Assembly: GCF_003781945.1 (NCBI RefSeq)
Contig: NZ_RJJW01000002.1
Coordinates: forward strand, 313,476 to 377,475
Direction of reading: 5' to 3'
DNA from: Halorubrum sp. CSM-61
Lineage (GTDB): Archaea > Halobacteriota > Halobacteria > Halobacteriales > Haloferacaceae
Length of the DNA: 64,000 nt
Shown piece by piece: positions 48,011 to 56,584 of the stretch (position 1 is the first letter of the stretch; every line of letters starts with the position of its first letter). Both the position numbers and the translations under genes were made by a program. The notes beneath the pieces were generated by a model. It did not search any database and was not told the DNA's origin. It worked only from the letters and a program-made list of their open reading frames with translations.

Positions 48011-48706
48011 TCACGCCGCTTCCGATCCCTCTCGCTCCCGCAGCGCCGCGATCCGATCGCCGAGCGGCGGCTGCACCTCGAACCACGTCGACCAGTCGCC
48101 GGTCTCCGGCTCGACCCCGCGGATCGCCGCCGCGCGCTCGAACGCGTCGGCGACCCGGCCCGCGCCGACCGCGTCCGCGGCGCGGTCGTCGGCCGCGTAC
48201 TGCACCCGCCGCCCGACCCAGAACGCCGCGAGCCCGACGGCGACGAGCGACGCGAACCCCGCGTCGAACGGCACGGTCGCGGTGACGATCGCCGCCAGCA
48301 CGCCCACGACCGCCGCGACCGCGACGGCTCGGAACTCGCCGTAGTACGTCTCGACGCGCCCGGTCTCGGCCGCGAGGAGGCCGACCGCGACGTCCTCGTC
48401 CAGGTCGTCGAGCACGGCCTGCGAGAGGAACAGCACGCGCCGGCGGGGCGGGCCGCGGACCGCGACCTCGATGCGGCCGACGGCCTCACTCCCGTTTTTG
48501 TCTCCGGTCTCGGCCTCACCGCGCCGCTCGATCGCGACCCGGTCCACGTCGAGGCCGGCCGTCTCGCGGAGGTAGTCGAGGCGCCCGCGCTCGGCGTCGG
48601 TCGGCTCGCGGAGGTCGCGGAACCGGTCGGCCGCGTACAGGGGACCGATCTCGACGGCGAGAAACGTCAGGACGGCGACGCCGACGAGGAAGGCGACCGT
48701 GAGCAT
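48011..48706 (-). CDS. M48-like membrane protein lacking the zinc-binding motif
   Basis: A 231-residue protein with an N-terminal hydrophobic helix (MLTVAFLVGVAVLTFLAVEI), a central domain similar in layout to M48 peptidases (RRRVLFLSQAVLDDLDEDVAVGLLAAETGRVETYYGEFR), two further membrane segments, and a final helical part (PPLGDRIAALRERE). Where M48 proteases have HExxH the sequence reads AAETGR, so zinc hydrolysis is unlikely. A pseudoprotease or regulator is the best guess. The 3' end is in a short gap facing the HalOD1 gene. Confidence 0.7.
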   Translation of the reverse strand: MLTVAFLVGVAVLTFLAVEIGPLYAADRFRDLREPTDAERGRLDYLRETAGLDVDRVAIERRGEAETGDKNGSEAVGRIEVAVRGPPRRRVLFLSQAVLDDLDEDVAVGLLAAETGRVETYYGEFRAVAVAAVVGVLAAIVTATVPFDAGFASLVAVGLAAFWVGRRVQYAADDRAADAVGAGRVADAFERAAAIRGVEPETGDWSTWFEVQPPLGDRIAALREREGSEAA

Positions 48707-48780
48707 CGTCGGGGATCCGTCCCGGAGCGGTAAAAAGGCGGGAGTTCGCGAGTCGTCGAGAGGGGCGGAGTCGCCGCCAC

Positions 48781-49431
48781 TCAGGAGGGCACCCGCCGAG
48801 CGATCTCCCGGACCGCTTCCGCCGCGACGCTGTCCGGCGCGTCGTCGACGACCGGTCGCTCCTCGGCGACCGACCTCCCGACCCGCGGGTCGGCGGGGAC
48901 GACCGACGCGGGCGCGCCGAGCGCGTCGGCGATCGCGTCGGTCGGCGGATCCTCGGTCACGCGGTTGACCGCGCAGCCGACGAGCCCGGCGTCGAGCTCG
49001 CGGGCGAGCTCCCGGGTTCGGATCGCGTCGGCCAGCGCGAACGCCCGCGGCGACACGACGAGCAGGCACGCGTCCGCGACCGCGAGCGGCACGCCGGCGT
49101 CCGCGCGCCGCCCCGCCGGACAGTCGACGACGACGGTGCCGCGCTCCCGCTCTATCGCCGCCACCGCGGCGTCGAGCCGCCGGAGGTCGGCCGCCCGCGC
49201 GCCGGCGAGGGTCCGGCCGCAGGGGACCATGTCGACGGGACCGGCGCGCAGCGTCTCGATCGGGTCGGCCGCGCCGGCGAGCACGTCGTGGAGGTCCGGA
49301 CCGCGGCCGCCGGGGAGGTCGGCCATCCCGAGGTCGGCGTCGACGACGACCGCGTCGAGCGCGGCGGCGACGTTGTACGCGAGCGTCGTCTTCCCGACGC
49401 CGCCCTTGCCGCCGGCGACCGCGAGGATCAC
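48781..49431 (-). CDS. MinD/ParA-like P-loop ATPase
   Basis: A 216-residue deviant-Walker ATPase: ILAVAGGKGGVGKTTLAYNV, Walker A' VVVDADLGMAD, and VVVDCPAGRRAD. Such proteins position cell components or chaperone metal clusters; the haloarchaeal MinD paralogues are diverse. The GTG start overlaps the stop of the upstream gene by four bases (GTGA), so it is coupled to the coiled-coil protein next door. It is shorter than typical MinD (about 260) and lacks an obvious C-terminal membrane helix. Confidence 0.88.
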   Translation of the reverse strand: MILAVAGGKGGVGKTTLAYNVAAALDAVVVDADLGMADLPGGRGPDLHDVLAGAADPIETLRAGPVDMVPCGRTLAGARAADLRRLDAAVAAIERERGTVVVDCPAGRRADAGVPLAVADACLLVVSPRAFALADAIRTRELARELDAGLVGCAVNRVTEDPPTDAIADALGAPASVVPADPRVGRSVAEERPVVDDAPDSVAAEAVREIARRVPS

Positions 49432-50261
49432 GCTAGCCGCTCCAGCGCCTCGACCGGCGCGTCGGTCTCCTCTGCACGCGTCGCGAGCGCCGACGCGCGT
49501 TCGCTCAGCTCTCGGAGCCGATCCGCGTCGGCGGCGACGCGCTCGTCGAGTCCGGAGAGCGCCTCGACGCCGTCGACCTCCGCGACCGCCTCCGTCGCGG
49601 TCGCCAGGTCGGCGTCGGTCAGACGCTCCGTCCGGTCGATCCGTTCCTCGACCGCGCTCAGTCGGGCGTCGACCGCGTCGAACCACTCCATCGTCGCTTC
49701 CGGCGGCGAGGTGGAGGCGGCGGAATCACCGGCCGCGTCGTCGGCGTCGATCGCATCGTCGGTCGCGTCGGCACCGGCGTCGGCGGTGGGACCCGGCCCG
49801 CCCGCGTCACCCTTCAAACCCGTCGCCTCGCCTCTCGAACCCGCCGTGTCGAGCTCGGCCGCCCTACCCGCGACCGCGTCCCTCGGCGGGCGGTGGTCGC
49901 CGAGCCGCCGGAGGGCGGCGGCCGTCGGCGACGCGGTCGCTTCGTCGCTCTCGGTCGGCCCCCCTCCCCCCTCATTTTCGGCCGGATCGACCGCCGCCAC
50001 CTCGGCGATCTCGACGGGGGGATCGGTCGGCGGAGCGCGGGCCGCGAAGCCGAGCGCCCGCCGTTCACCGGGGTCGAGACGCAGCGTCACGCCCGATTCG
50101 TCCCACCCGTCCTCCGGGACGCCGCCCCGCCGGGGCGGGAGCACGGGCGCGTCGAGCCGGCTCTCGATCCGAACGCGCCGCGGGACGGCGTCGTCGTTGC
50201 GCACGCGACACCGGACAAGCGACACGTCGCCCTCCCGATCGACGTCCCACGCGAAGTCCAT
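49428..50261 (-). CDS. Uncharacterised haloarchaeal protein coupled to a MinD-like ATPase
   Basis: A 277-residue protein. The N-terminal 75 residues form a beta-rich domain (MDFAWDVDREGDVSLVRCRV, SGVTLRLDPGERRALGFAAR). A long acidic Ala/Asp/Gly linker follows (about 80-185), then a C-terminal coiled coil (WFDAVDARLSAVEERIDRTE, LDERVAADADRLRELSERAS). It overlaps the ATPase gene (GTGA). The linkage suggests it is the partner or adaptor of that ATPase. I recognise no studied homologue. It is divergent from queD. Confidence 0.72.
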   Translation of the reverse strand: MDFAWDVDREGDVSLVRCRVRNDDAVPRRVRIESRLDAPVLPPRRGGVPEDGWDESGVTLRLDPGERRALGFAARAPPTDPPVEIAEVAAVDPAENEGGGGPTESDEATASPTAAALRRLGDHRPPRDAVAGRAAELDTAGSRGEATGLKGDAGGPGPTADAGADATDDAIDADDAAGDSAASTSPPEATMEWFDAVDARLSAVEERIDRTERLTDADLATATEAVAEVDGVEALSGLDERVAADADRLRELSERASALATRAEETDAPVEALERLA

Positions 50262-50396
50262 ACGCCGGGTGCCGCGGTATCGCACTTAAACTGCGGGCCG
50301 GAGCGCGGTGGGGGCGACAACGCGGGGGTCCGACCGGGCGGGTCAGCGAGCGAAAGAGAATGCAACCGTTAAATAGTCCCTGAGTATTCTCCGAGT

Positions 50397-50858
50397 ATGC
50401 CTCGAAGCACATCAAGAGGGGAAGGCGACGCCAGCCTCCTCGAGTCCGCCGGGGAACGGCGGCTCGTGATCGGCGGCGACAGACCGATCCGGATCAGCGC
50501 CGGTCACCGCCTCCTCCACCACGACGGCAAGTGTTCGCGGCCGCACGGTCACAACTACGAGATCGCCGTCGAGGTGACGGGGACGCTCGGCGAGGAGGGA
50601 TGGGTCGTCGACAAGGGCGACGTGACCGACGTCGTCGACGCGTGGGACCACCGGTTCCTCGTGGAGCGGGGGGACCCGCTGGTGGAGGCGTTCGACGCGT
50701 CGGGCGACGGCGAGTCGCTCGTCGTCCTCGACCACCCGCCGACGGCGGAGGTGATGGGGGCGCTCTTAGAAGAGCGGCTGCGCGAGTCGTTCCCGGACAC
50801 CGTCTCGGACGTGTCGGTGAGCGTCCGCGAGACCGGCGAGCTCTGTGCCACCTACTGA
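50397..50858 (+). CDS. queD: 6-carboxy-tetrahydropterin synthase QueD
   Basis: A 153-residue pterin-synthase-fold enzyme converting 7,8-dihydroneopterin triphosphate to 6-carboxytetrahydropterin, an early step to preQ0 and archaeosine. Zinc-binding histidines are in ISAGHRLLHHDGKCSRPHGHNYE, which also holds the catalytic Cys, and the conserved WVVDKGDVTDVVDAWDHRFL follows. The stop overlaps the queE start (TGATG). The first 25 residues are a haloarchaeal extension. Confidence 0.93.
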   Translation: MPRSTSRGEGDASLLESAGERRLVIGGDRPIRISAGHRLLHHDGKCSRPHGHNYEIAVEVTGTLGEEGWVVDKGDVTDVVDAWDHRFLVERGDPLVEAFDASGDGESLVVLDHPPTAEVMGALLEERLRESFPDTVSDVSVSVRETGELCATY

Positions 50859-51664
50859 TGCCGGTCGCGAGCGACGTCGACGAGCTGTCGCGAGACGGCG
50901 AGGCGACCGACGGCGAGGCGACCGACGACGAGGTGACCGACGACGGGCTCCCGATCAACGAGGTGTTCTGCTCGCTCCAGGGAGAGGGGACGCTCGCCGG
51001 GGTGCCGTCGGTGTTCGTCAGGACCGCCGGCTGTAACCTCCGCTGTTGGTTCTGCGACTCGTATAACACCTCGTGGGAGCCGAGCGGCGCGTGGCTCGAC
51101 GTCGACTCGATCGTGGACGAGGTGCGGTCCTACGAGCAGGCCGACCACGTGGTCCTCACCGGCGGCGAGCCGCTGATCCACGAGGCGTCGGTGCGGCTGC
51201 TCGACGAGCTCTCGGACGCCGGGTACCACACGACCGTCGAGACGAACGGGACGATCCACCGGGACGCCGCGATCGACCTGGCGAGCGTCAGCCCGAAGCT
51301 GGCGAGCAGCACGCCGACGCCCGAACGCGACCCGAAGGGCGACGGCGAGTGGGCGGAGCGACACGAGGAGCGTCGGATCGACGTGGACGCGCTCGCCGCG
51401 CTGGTCGACGACTACGAGAGTCAGCTGAAGTTCGTCGTGACCGACGCCGACGACCTCCCGGAGATCGAGGGGATCGTCGGTCGGATTCGGGAAGCGGCGA
51501 CGACGGGGGTGCGCGACGACGAGGTGTTGCTCATGCCCGAGGGGACGACGCGGGACCAACTGGATCGCGTCCGAAACGAGATCGCCGAGCTGGCGATAGA
51601 GCACGGCTACCGGTACACGCCCCGGCTGCACGTCGACCTCTGGAACGACGCGAAGGGGACGTGA
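50858..51664 (+). CDS. queE: 7-carboxy-7-deazaguanine synthase QueE (radical SAM)
   Basis: A 268-residue radical SAM enzyme that contracts the pterin ring to 7-carboxy-7-deazaguanine. The start of the core is INEVFCSLQGEGTLAG; the iron-sulfur Cys cluster motif is GCNLRCWFCDSYNTSW (CxxxCxxC); SAM-binding parts include VLTGGEPLIH and TTVETNGT. The ATG overlaps the queD stop. An acidic N-terminal stretch (DGEATDGEATDDEVTDD) is a duplicated halophilic extension. Confidence 0.94.
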   Translation: MPVASDVDELSRDGEATDGEATDDEVTDDGLPINEVFCSLQGEGTLAGVPSVFVRTAGCNLRCWFCDSYNTSWEPSGAWLDVDSIVDEVRSYEQADHVVLTGGEPLIHEASVRLLDELSDAGYHTTVETNGTIHRDAAIDLASVSPKLASSTPTPERDPKGDGEWAERHEERRIDVDALAALVDDYESQLKFVVTDADDLPEIEGIVGRIREAATTGVRDDEVLLMPEGTTRDQLDRVRNEIAELAIEHGYRYTPRLHVDLWNDAKGT

Positions 51665-51728
51665 GATGCGGCAAGGACGCGAGACGCGGTGCACAGAAGC
51701 GACATCGACCGCAGCTTAAACGACAGAC

Positions 51729-52427
51729 ATGAGCAACGGAAACGGCGACGGCGCGGTGATTCTGGTATCGGGCGGCATGGACAGCGCGACGGCGGTGTAC
51801 GAGGCGATCGAGCGCGGCCACGAGCCGTACTTCCTCCACACCTCGTACGGGCAGCGCACCGAGGACAAAGAGTACGCGTGTGCCGAGGCGCTGGCGGACG
51901 AAGTCGACGCCGCGGAGTTCCTTCGCGTTCGGACCGGCCACCTCTCGGCGATCGGCGCGTCGAGCCTCACCGACGAGGAGATGGACGTCGAGGACGCGGA
52001 CATGGAGAGCGACGAGATCCCGACCTCGTACGTCCCGTTCCGGAACGCGAACCTCCTCGCGATGGCGACGTCCTACGCCGAGGCGAACGACTGCTCGGCG
52101 GTGTTCATCGGTGCGCACTCCGAGGACTTCTCGGGGTATCCGGACTGCCGACCGGCCTTCTTCGAGGCGTTCCAGGGGGTCATCGACGCCGGCACGAAGC
52201 CGGGGACGGAGATCGATCTGGTCGCCCCGTTCGTCGAGTGGTCGAAGGCGGAGATCGCGGAGCGGGGACTGGAACTCGGCGTGCCGTACGAGCTGACGTG
52301 GTCGTGTTACCGCGACGAGGAGCCGGCGTGTGGCACCTGCGACGCCTGCGCGTTCCGGTTGGACGCGTTCCGGCGGGCGGGAGAGCGCGACCCGATCGAG
52401 TACGCGGAGCGACCGGCGTTCGACTGA
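51729..52427 (+). CDS. queC: 7-cyano-7-deazaguanine synthase QueC
   Basis: A 232-residue PP-loop ATPase that turns 7-carboxy-7-deazaguanine into preQ0 using ATP and ammonia. The PP-loop is LVSGGMDSATAVYEA, and the C-terminal zinc site is CYRDEEPACGTCDACAFR (four Cys). Third gene of the que cluster, 64 bases after queE. PreQ0 is then used for archaeosine at G15 of tRNA by enzymes not in this window. Confidence 0.95.
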   Translation: MSNGNGDGAVILVSGGMDSATAVYEAIERGHEPYFLHTSYGQRTEDKEYACAEALADEVDAAEFLRVRTGHLSAIGASSLTDEEMDVEDADMESDEIPTSYVPFRNANLLAMATSYAEANDCSAVFIGAHSEDFSGYPDCRPAFFEAFQGVIDAGTKPGTEIDLVAPFVEWSKAEIAERGLELGVPYELTWSCYRDEEPACGTCDACAFRLDAFRRAGERDPIEYAERPAFD

Positions 52428-52499
52428 GCGGTTCGAGGGGCGGCCGAGAGCTCCGAGACCGCACGGAGGATTTAGGACGGGACGCGCTCACGATTCGGT

Positions 52500-53663
52500 A
52501 TGAACGAGCCGGCGGTGTTCGATCGCGTGGTGACCGCGCTCGACGAGCGGAACTACGAGCCGCTGGTCCACGTCCCGCAGGCCCACAGCGACGCGTACGC
52601 GGACGTGCTCGATCGGTGCCGCCGCCACGAGATCGCGATCCGGGGACGGTACCCGGACGTGCTCGGCTTCACCGACGCGAACCGCGTGTTCGCGATCGAG
52701 GTGAAGGGCTCCTCGAACCTCCTCCGAGGCATCGGACAGGCGCTCACCTACCAGCAGGGCGCGCACGCCTCGTACCTTGCGGGCCACGGCGACGCCGTCA
52801 GACCCCACGCCGACCTGCTCCGCTCGAAGGGAATCGGCGTCATCGGCGTCGACGAGGACGGCGCGACGGCGTGGCGCTCGCCGCCGAGCGCGGAGTCGAC
52901 CGCGGAGGTCGCGGACATCGAGGGGCAGCTCTCCCTGCGGCTCCGGGGGAACGAGTTCGGCGGCGACGTCACGACGCTGAGCCTCGCCCAGCCGCTCAAC
53001 TACTTCGCACCGGTCGTCGCGCTCGATCGGTACGGCCCCCTCGCCCGCGACGAACTCGTCGACGCGATCGCCGACGAGTACGGCTTCGGTGCCGGCGGCG
53101 AGACGGTCGCGAGCGCGCGCACCCTCGGGCTCCTCACCGCGGGGTCGCCTCACGAACTGACCGAGCAGGGGGAGCTGGCCGCGACGGTCCTCCGGGGCTA
53201 CGGGATCGAGGACCTCGACGACCTGCGCCTGACGAAGGAGGACGTGGCCCGGCGCACCGTCGCCGAGGTCCACCCGCCGCTCGCGGTCCTGCTGAAGAAC
53301 TCGTTCGTCAGACACCCCGAGTTCGGGCTGCTGCTCGACGCGCTCCGGAAGGAGGGGCCGCGCGTGCACTTCCTCGACCTCGTCGAGCGGCTCGTCCGCG
53401 AGTACCCGAACGTCTTCCTGAGCGCGTTCTGCACGACCCGCGGCGCGGCCCGGGCCCGGGAGCTGATCGAGCGCGGCGAGACGGAGCGGCTCTACCGAGA
53501 CCGGAGCGTCTGGACCGACGTGATCCGGAACAACGTCCTGTTCAACTTCGTCCAGCAGCTGAAACACGTCGGCGTCCTCGCGCCCGAGACGCGCAGCCAC
53601 AGCGGCGCGATCGCCGAGTACGACCCCGACGCGAAGCCGTGGATCGTCGCGGACGCGGGGTGA
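52500..53663 (+). CDS. Putative PD-(D/E)XK nuclease-domain protein
   Basis: A 387-residue protein. An N-terminal domain carries the sequence RGRYPDVLGFTDANRVFAIEVKG, which fits the Asp and Glu-x-Lys of PD-(D/E)XK nucleases (residues about 55-75). A helical, partly winged-helix-like C-terminal part follows (LGLLTAGSPHELTEQGELAA, LVERLVREYPNVFLSAFC). I do not recognise a named family. Repair or restriction-type nuclease is a reasonable inference. It has its own TATA-like gatttagga about 30 bases upstream and lies at the boundary between the core and the accessory region. Confidence 0.62.
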   Translation: MNEPAVFDRVVTALDERNYEPLVHVPQAHSDAYADVLDRCRRHEIAIRGRYPDVLGFTDANRVFAIEVKGSSNLLRGIGQALTYQQGAHASYLAGHGDAVRPHADLLRSKGIGVIGVDEDGATAWRSPPSAESTAEVADIEGQLSLRLRGNEFGGDVTTLSLAQPLNYFAPVVALDRYGPLARDELVDAIADEYGFGAGGETVASARTLGLLTAGSPHELTEQGELAATVLRGYGIEDLDDLRLTKEDVARRTVAEVHPPLAVLLKNSFVRHPEFGLLLDALRKEGPRVHFLDLVERLVREYPNVFLSAFCTTRGAARARELIERGETERLYRDRSVWTDVIRNNVLFNFVQQLKHVGVLAPETRSHSGAIAEYDPDAKPWIVADAG

Positions 53664-53742
53664 GTCGAGGGACGGGTGTTCGTGGGAGGAGATTTCGGGG
53701 CCGACGGAACGATCCCGAAGCGCGACTCAAACAGGGATCGCC

Positions 53743-53916
53743 GTGACCGACGGCCCGGCGATCGTCGGTGCAGGCATCCCACGAGGGCGCGACGGGCGCT
53801 ACTTCGACTGTCGAACGACTCGACCTTTCAGGCGTGAGGCGGCCGAATTCGACGTCATTGAAACGGCGATATCTGACACCGTTCAGCCGGCGATGACAAA
53901 ATCTACACCGGTGTAG
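53743..53916 (+). pseudogene. Fragment (3' part) of an unknown small gene, copy 1
   Basis: A GTG-started frame of 57 codons ends RDGRYFDCRTTRPFRREAAE FDVIETAISD and a short tail, stopping 17 bases before doc. From 53785 on it matches the frame at 54692-54886 (RDGRWFGCRTDRPFRHEAAEF), while upstream sequence is unrelated. It is most likely a remnant, although its position right before doc leaves open that it is expressed. Confidence 0.5.
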
Positions 53917-53933
53917 CACCGACGCCAGAGCGA

Positions 53934-54422
53934 ATGGCCGACTCGTTGTGGTACCCGTCCGTCGAAGACGTCGTCGCCATCCACGACGACGTCGTCGCGG
54001 AGTATCCCGAGACTCCCGCCGGTGTTCGGAACCGCGGCGACATCGAGTTCGCACTGAACTACATCGAAGAGGGGAGCTTCGGCTTAGCGCCGGAAACCAT
54101 CCACGAGAAGGCGTATCATCTTCTGCGGCTCCTCGTCGCTAATCATCCCTTCGTCGATGCGAACAAACGTACCGCGCTCAACGTGACCGTCGTCTTCTAC
54201 TTCCTCAACGGGTACCGCTTCGAGTACGACGACGAAGTGAGGGCGATTCTGAAAGCGTTCGGTACCGACGAAGCGGCGGTGGATGAGGAAGAAACCACCG
54301 AGTATCTGCGCTCCCACACCGAAGAGTTGGATCTGGCCGGTGAGATCGAGGAGTGGCGAGACGAACTCGTCCGGTACGGGCTATCGGAGTTGACAGGCGA
54401 TTCGTCGGACCCGAACGGTTAA
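53934..54422 (+). CDS. doc: Fic/Doc-family toxin
   Basis: A 162-residue protein with the Doc motif HPFVDANKRTALN (HxFx[DN]xNKR), preceded by the expected helical fold (YPSVEDVVAIHDDVVAEYPE). Doc proteins phosphorylate elongation factor Tu and stop translation unless bound by an antitoxin. In known phd-doc operons the antitoxin gene is upstream; here no clear Phd lies upstream, and a 46-codon acidic ORF follows (54448). It is in the low-GC accessory region. Confidence 0.85.
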   Translation: MADSLWYPSVEDVVAIHDDVVAEYPETPAGVRNRGDIEFALNYIEEGSFGLAPETIHEKAYHLLRLLVANHPFVDANKRTALNVTVVFYFLNGYRFEYDDEVRAILKAFGTDEAAVDEEETTEYLRSHTEELDLAGEIEEWRDELVRYGLSELTGDSSDPNG

Positions 54423-54447
54423 CGGGGTTCGACACGTCCGTTCAGGC

Positions 54448-54588
54448 ATGGCCACCGAAGACGGCGCAGAAACGACATCACCGCTCGACGACGTGATGGA
54501 GGACATCCGGCGGGAGTTAGTTCGGCGGGTCGCGGCGGACGACCGCGATGCGAACCGAGACGTCTACGACGCCCTCGAAGACGAATAA
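54448..54588 (+). CDS. Very small acidic ORF downstream of doc, possible antitoxin
   Basis: Forty-six codons starting MATEDGAETTSPLDDVMEDI and continuing with RRELVRRVAADDRDANRDVY. The predicted product is one or two helices with many acidic residues. It begins 26 bases after the doc stop on the same strand. Its size and location suit an inhibitor peptide, but nothing in the sequence proves it. Confidence 0.45.
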   Translation: MATEDGAETTSPLDDVMEDIRRELVRRVAADDRDANRDVYDALEDE

Positions 54589-54691
54589 CCGGACGGTACT
54601 GAGCAATCGTTAGTCGGATCCGACCGGTGCAACCGATCTGCGAGTGATTTTCTCTATCGAATCCAGCTTTGCCTGTACGCGACCCCCACCG

Positions 54692-54886
54692 ATGCGCCAG
54701 TAGACGGTCACCTGTCGAACGAAAGCACGCGACTCGGATTATTACCGCGTCTACCCCGACGCAGCCATGCGATTAGAACGGTACGGGCGCGACGGGCGCT
54801 GGTTCGGCTGTCGAACGGATCGACCTTTCAGGCATGAGGCGGCCGAATTTAGCCGTTTCAAAACCGCCTTTTTGATAACTAAGTGA
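54692..54886 (+). pseudogene. Unknown small gene, copy 2, interrupted by a stop
   Basis: An ATG frame stops at codon 4 (tag) and then continues in frame as TVTCRTKARDSDYYRVYPDA, MRLERYGRDGRWFGCRTDRP, FRHEAAEFSRF to a stop at 54884. The first half matches 56585-56719, the second half matches 53785-53916. It is the longest of three copies but is broken. The rest of the 54589-54977 gap holds nothing else I can assign. Confidence 0.6.
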
Positions 54887-54977
54887 CATTCTGTACGACC
54901 CGTGGGAGATACAGAGCCCACATCTCACATCGGCCCTCCTCGGCTCAGTCGGAGTTGGCTCGTTCAGTATAGAGGAC

Positions 54978-55292
54978 TTACTTCCAATCGTGCTCCTCGA
55001 TGCCCTCGTAGTGTTTCAGGCGACTATCGATCTCCCAGGCTTCCCAGCCGCATTCGTGGTAGAGGACGTCGGCGAGTTTGTCGAAGCGGCTCTTGTTGAG
55101 TTCGATACCGCGGTTTCCCCGGTAGGTAATGTAGGGTTCGCTGCGAAGATCGGCGTAGACATCTCGCGCAGTCGGGTAGTCGCCGTCGATCGCTGAGAGA
55201 TTGAGGAGCGCCTCCTCCGCGATCGGTGTGCCCCACTTGTGTTTCGCTATCATCGTCGCCAAGAGGGCACATTTCACCGACGGCTTCTCCAT
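54978..55292 (-). CDS. Hypothetical haloarchaeal protein paired with an HTH gene
   Basis: A 104-residue protein, MEKPSVKCALLATMIAKHKW ... SRLKHYEGIEEHDWK, mostly helical with a central beta part (YITYRGNRGIELNKSRFDKL). The layout suggests a small winged-helix-like fold. No known family is recalled. It is divergent from the winged-helix gene at 55386 across a 93-base shared promoter region, so the two may be co-regulated. Confidence 0.6.
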   Translation of the reverse strand: MEKPSVKCALLATMIAKHKWGTPIAEEALLNLSAIDGDYPTARDVYADLRSEPYITYRGNRGIELNKSRFDKLADVLYHECGWEAWEIDSRLKHYEGIEEHDWK

Positions 55293-55385
55293 AGCGGAGG
55301 GATGAATCCACTCTCACATAAAAACTGTTAATGACGGTTAACGCTAGTGGGAACACTTATACACACACAGATGGTGTCTCTCTGT

Positions 55386-55724
55386 ATGAGTAGTATGGAA
55401 CAGGCGGACGACCGCGGGGCGAAAAAGGAGCTCCGGAAGGAGCACCCGAGCGGGTGGCTGTACCTCACGCAGCACGATGCGATCCCGATTCTCGTGGACG
55501 CGTTGCTCGATCTCCCGCCGAACCGCGAGTTCAACAAAACCGAACTCGCAGAACACGCCGGCGTCACGCGCCAGACCGTCGGCAACTACACTGACCTCCT
55601 GATCGAGGTCGAACTCATCGAGGAGGTTCCGAACACGTCACCGCGTCGGTACCGGGTCGCGGACAGTAACGTCGTCCGCGAGCTCTTCGAGCTGAACAGC
55701 GCGCTCAACAGCGTCGGCGAATAG
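55386..55724 (+). CDS. Winged-helix transcriptional regulator
   Basis: A 112-residue protein. A helix-turn-helix is clear: FNKTELAEHAGVTRQTVGNYTDLLIEVELIEEV followed by a wing (TSPRRYRVADSNVV). The start at 55386 (MSSMEQADDRG) lies about 22 bases after a TATA-like cttatac. The shared promoter with 54978 contains gttaa repeats (55328-55347) that could be its own binding site. Confidence 0.78.
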   Translation: MSSMEQADDRGAKKELRKEHPSGWLYLTQHDAIPILVDALLDLPPNREFNKTELAEHAGVTRQTVGNYTDLLIEVELIEEVPNTSPRRYRVADSNVVRELFELNSALNSVGE

Positions 55725-55924
55725 CAGTTGCCCGCGAGCATTCGCCAGGTATCCCGAGGGGCACGCTGGTCAGTCCACTACGAAATTCAAGGATCTGTTG
55801 AGATTCTCAGCTGGTGGTACCGTCAGACGCGGCCCCGGTCCATACAGGAAACTCACTGATCGCTCAGTACAGACACAGCGACGAGCGATTGCGGGAGTGG
55901 GTATAGTAAAACGGTGGAGTGGTT

Positions 55925-56310
55925 GTTTATAACCGATCGAGTGGCGTTGCTGTCGGCTGTTTATAAACGATCGACGGCACTGGGGTGATGGCTTTCAAAG
56001 CCCCAGCCGCTGAGAGCGGCGCACGCTCGCTGCGCTCCTCACTCGGTCGCGTTGCTCCCTCGTTGCGGTGCTTACGTCACCTGCGCCGCTCTCACCGACT
56101 GCCCCTTTGATTCCCACCCACCCGCAACCGCACAGCACCTCACACCTCCCCAGCCTCGTCACCGGACTACGTCCGGTTGCAAGCGAGAGCTTCGCTCTCG
56201 CCCTGTCGCTGGCGGCGACAGCCGCCAGCGACTCCCTCGCGCGGCGCTCCTTCGCGGCCGCCGGTGGCGGCCACTCGGAGGCGCACGCCACCGCATCGTT
56301 CGTTTATAGG
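55925..56310 (-). repeat. Dispersed hairpin-rich element R5
   Basis: Reads on the minus strand in the accessory region. A TATA-like ctataaac (56302-56309) precedes the shared start. Hairpins: 56256-56272 (loop ggt), 56205-56232 (12-bp stem, 4-nt loop), 56183-56201 (loop ttc) and 56161-56177 (loop tac). Long-range arms 56082-56101 and 56004-56023 pair at 18 of 20 positions plus one G-T wobble. The tail carries two further tttata motifs (55926-55980). The flanks 55725-55924 and 56311-56584 show no gene or further structure I can name. Confidence 0.83.
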
Positions 56311-56584
56311 CGATCGTCGCCGTCGCTCACGGCCGTTTACATACTGAATCCCTGCCACCGATCTGCGATACGTATTCCCGTACTCGATCAACAAGCAGTT
56401 CTCATCAAACGGCTGTTTCAGGCGAGAATATATCTGAAGAATAGGATGCCAACAAAGCCTCCTCTATGTAATAATTGAACTTTCATAGAACTCGGGTATT
56501 CTCTCCGATCACGCAAGAAGAATGAGTCAATCACCGATTGATTTTCTCTCCCTGCGCCAGTTTGGATGTACGCGAACCCCACCG

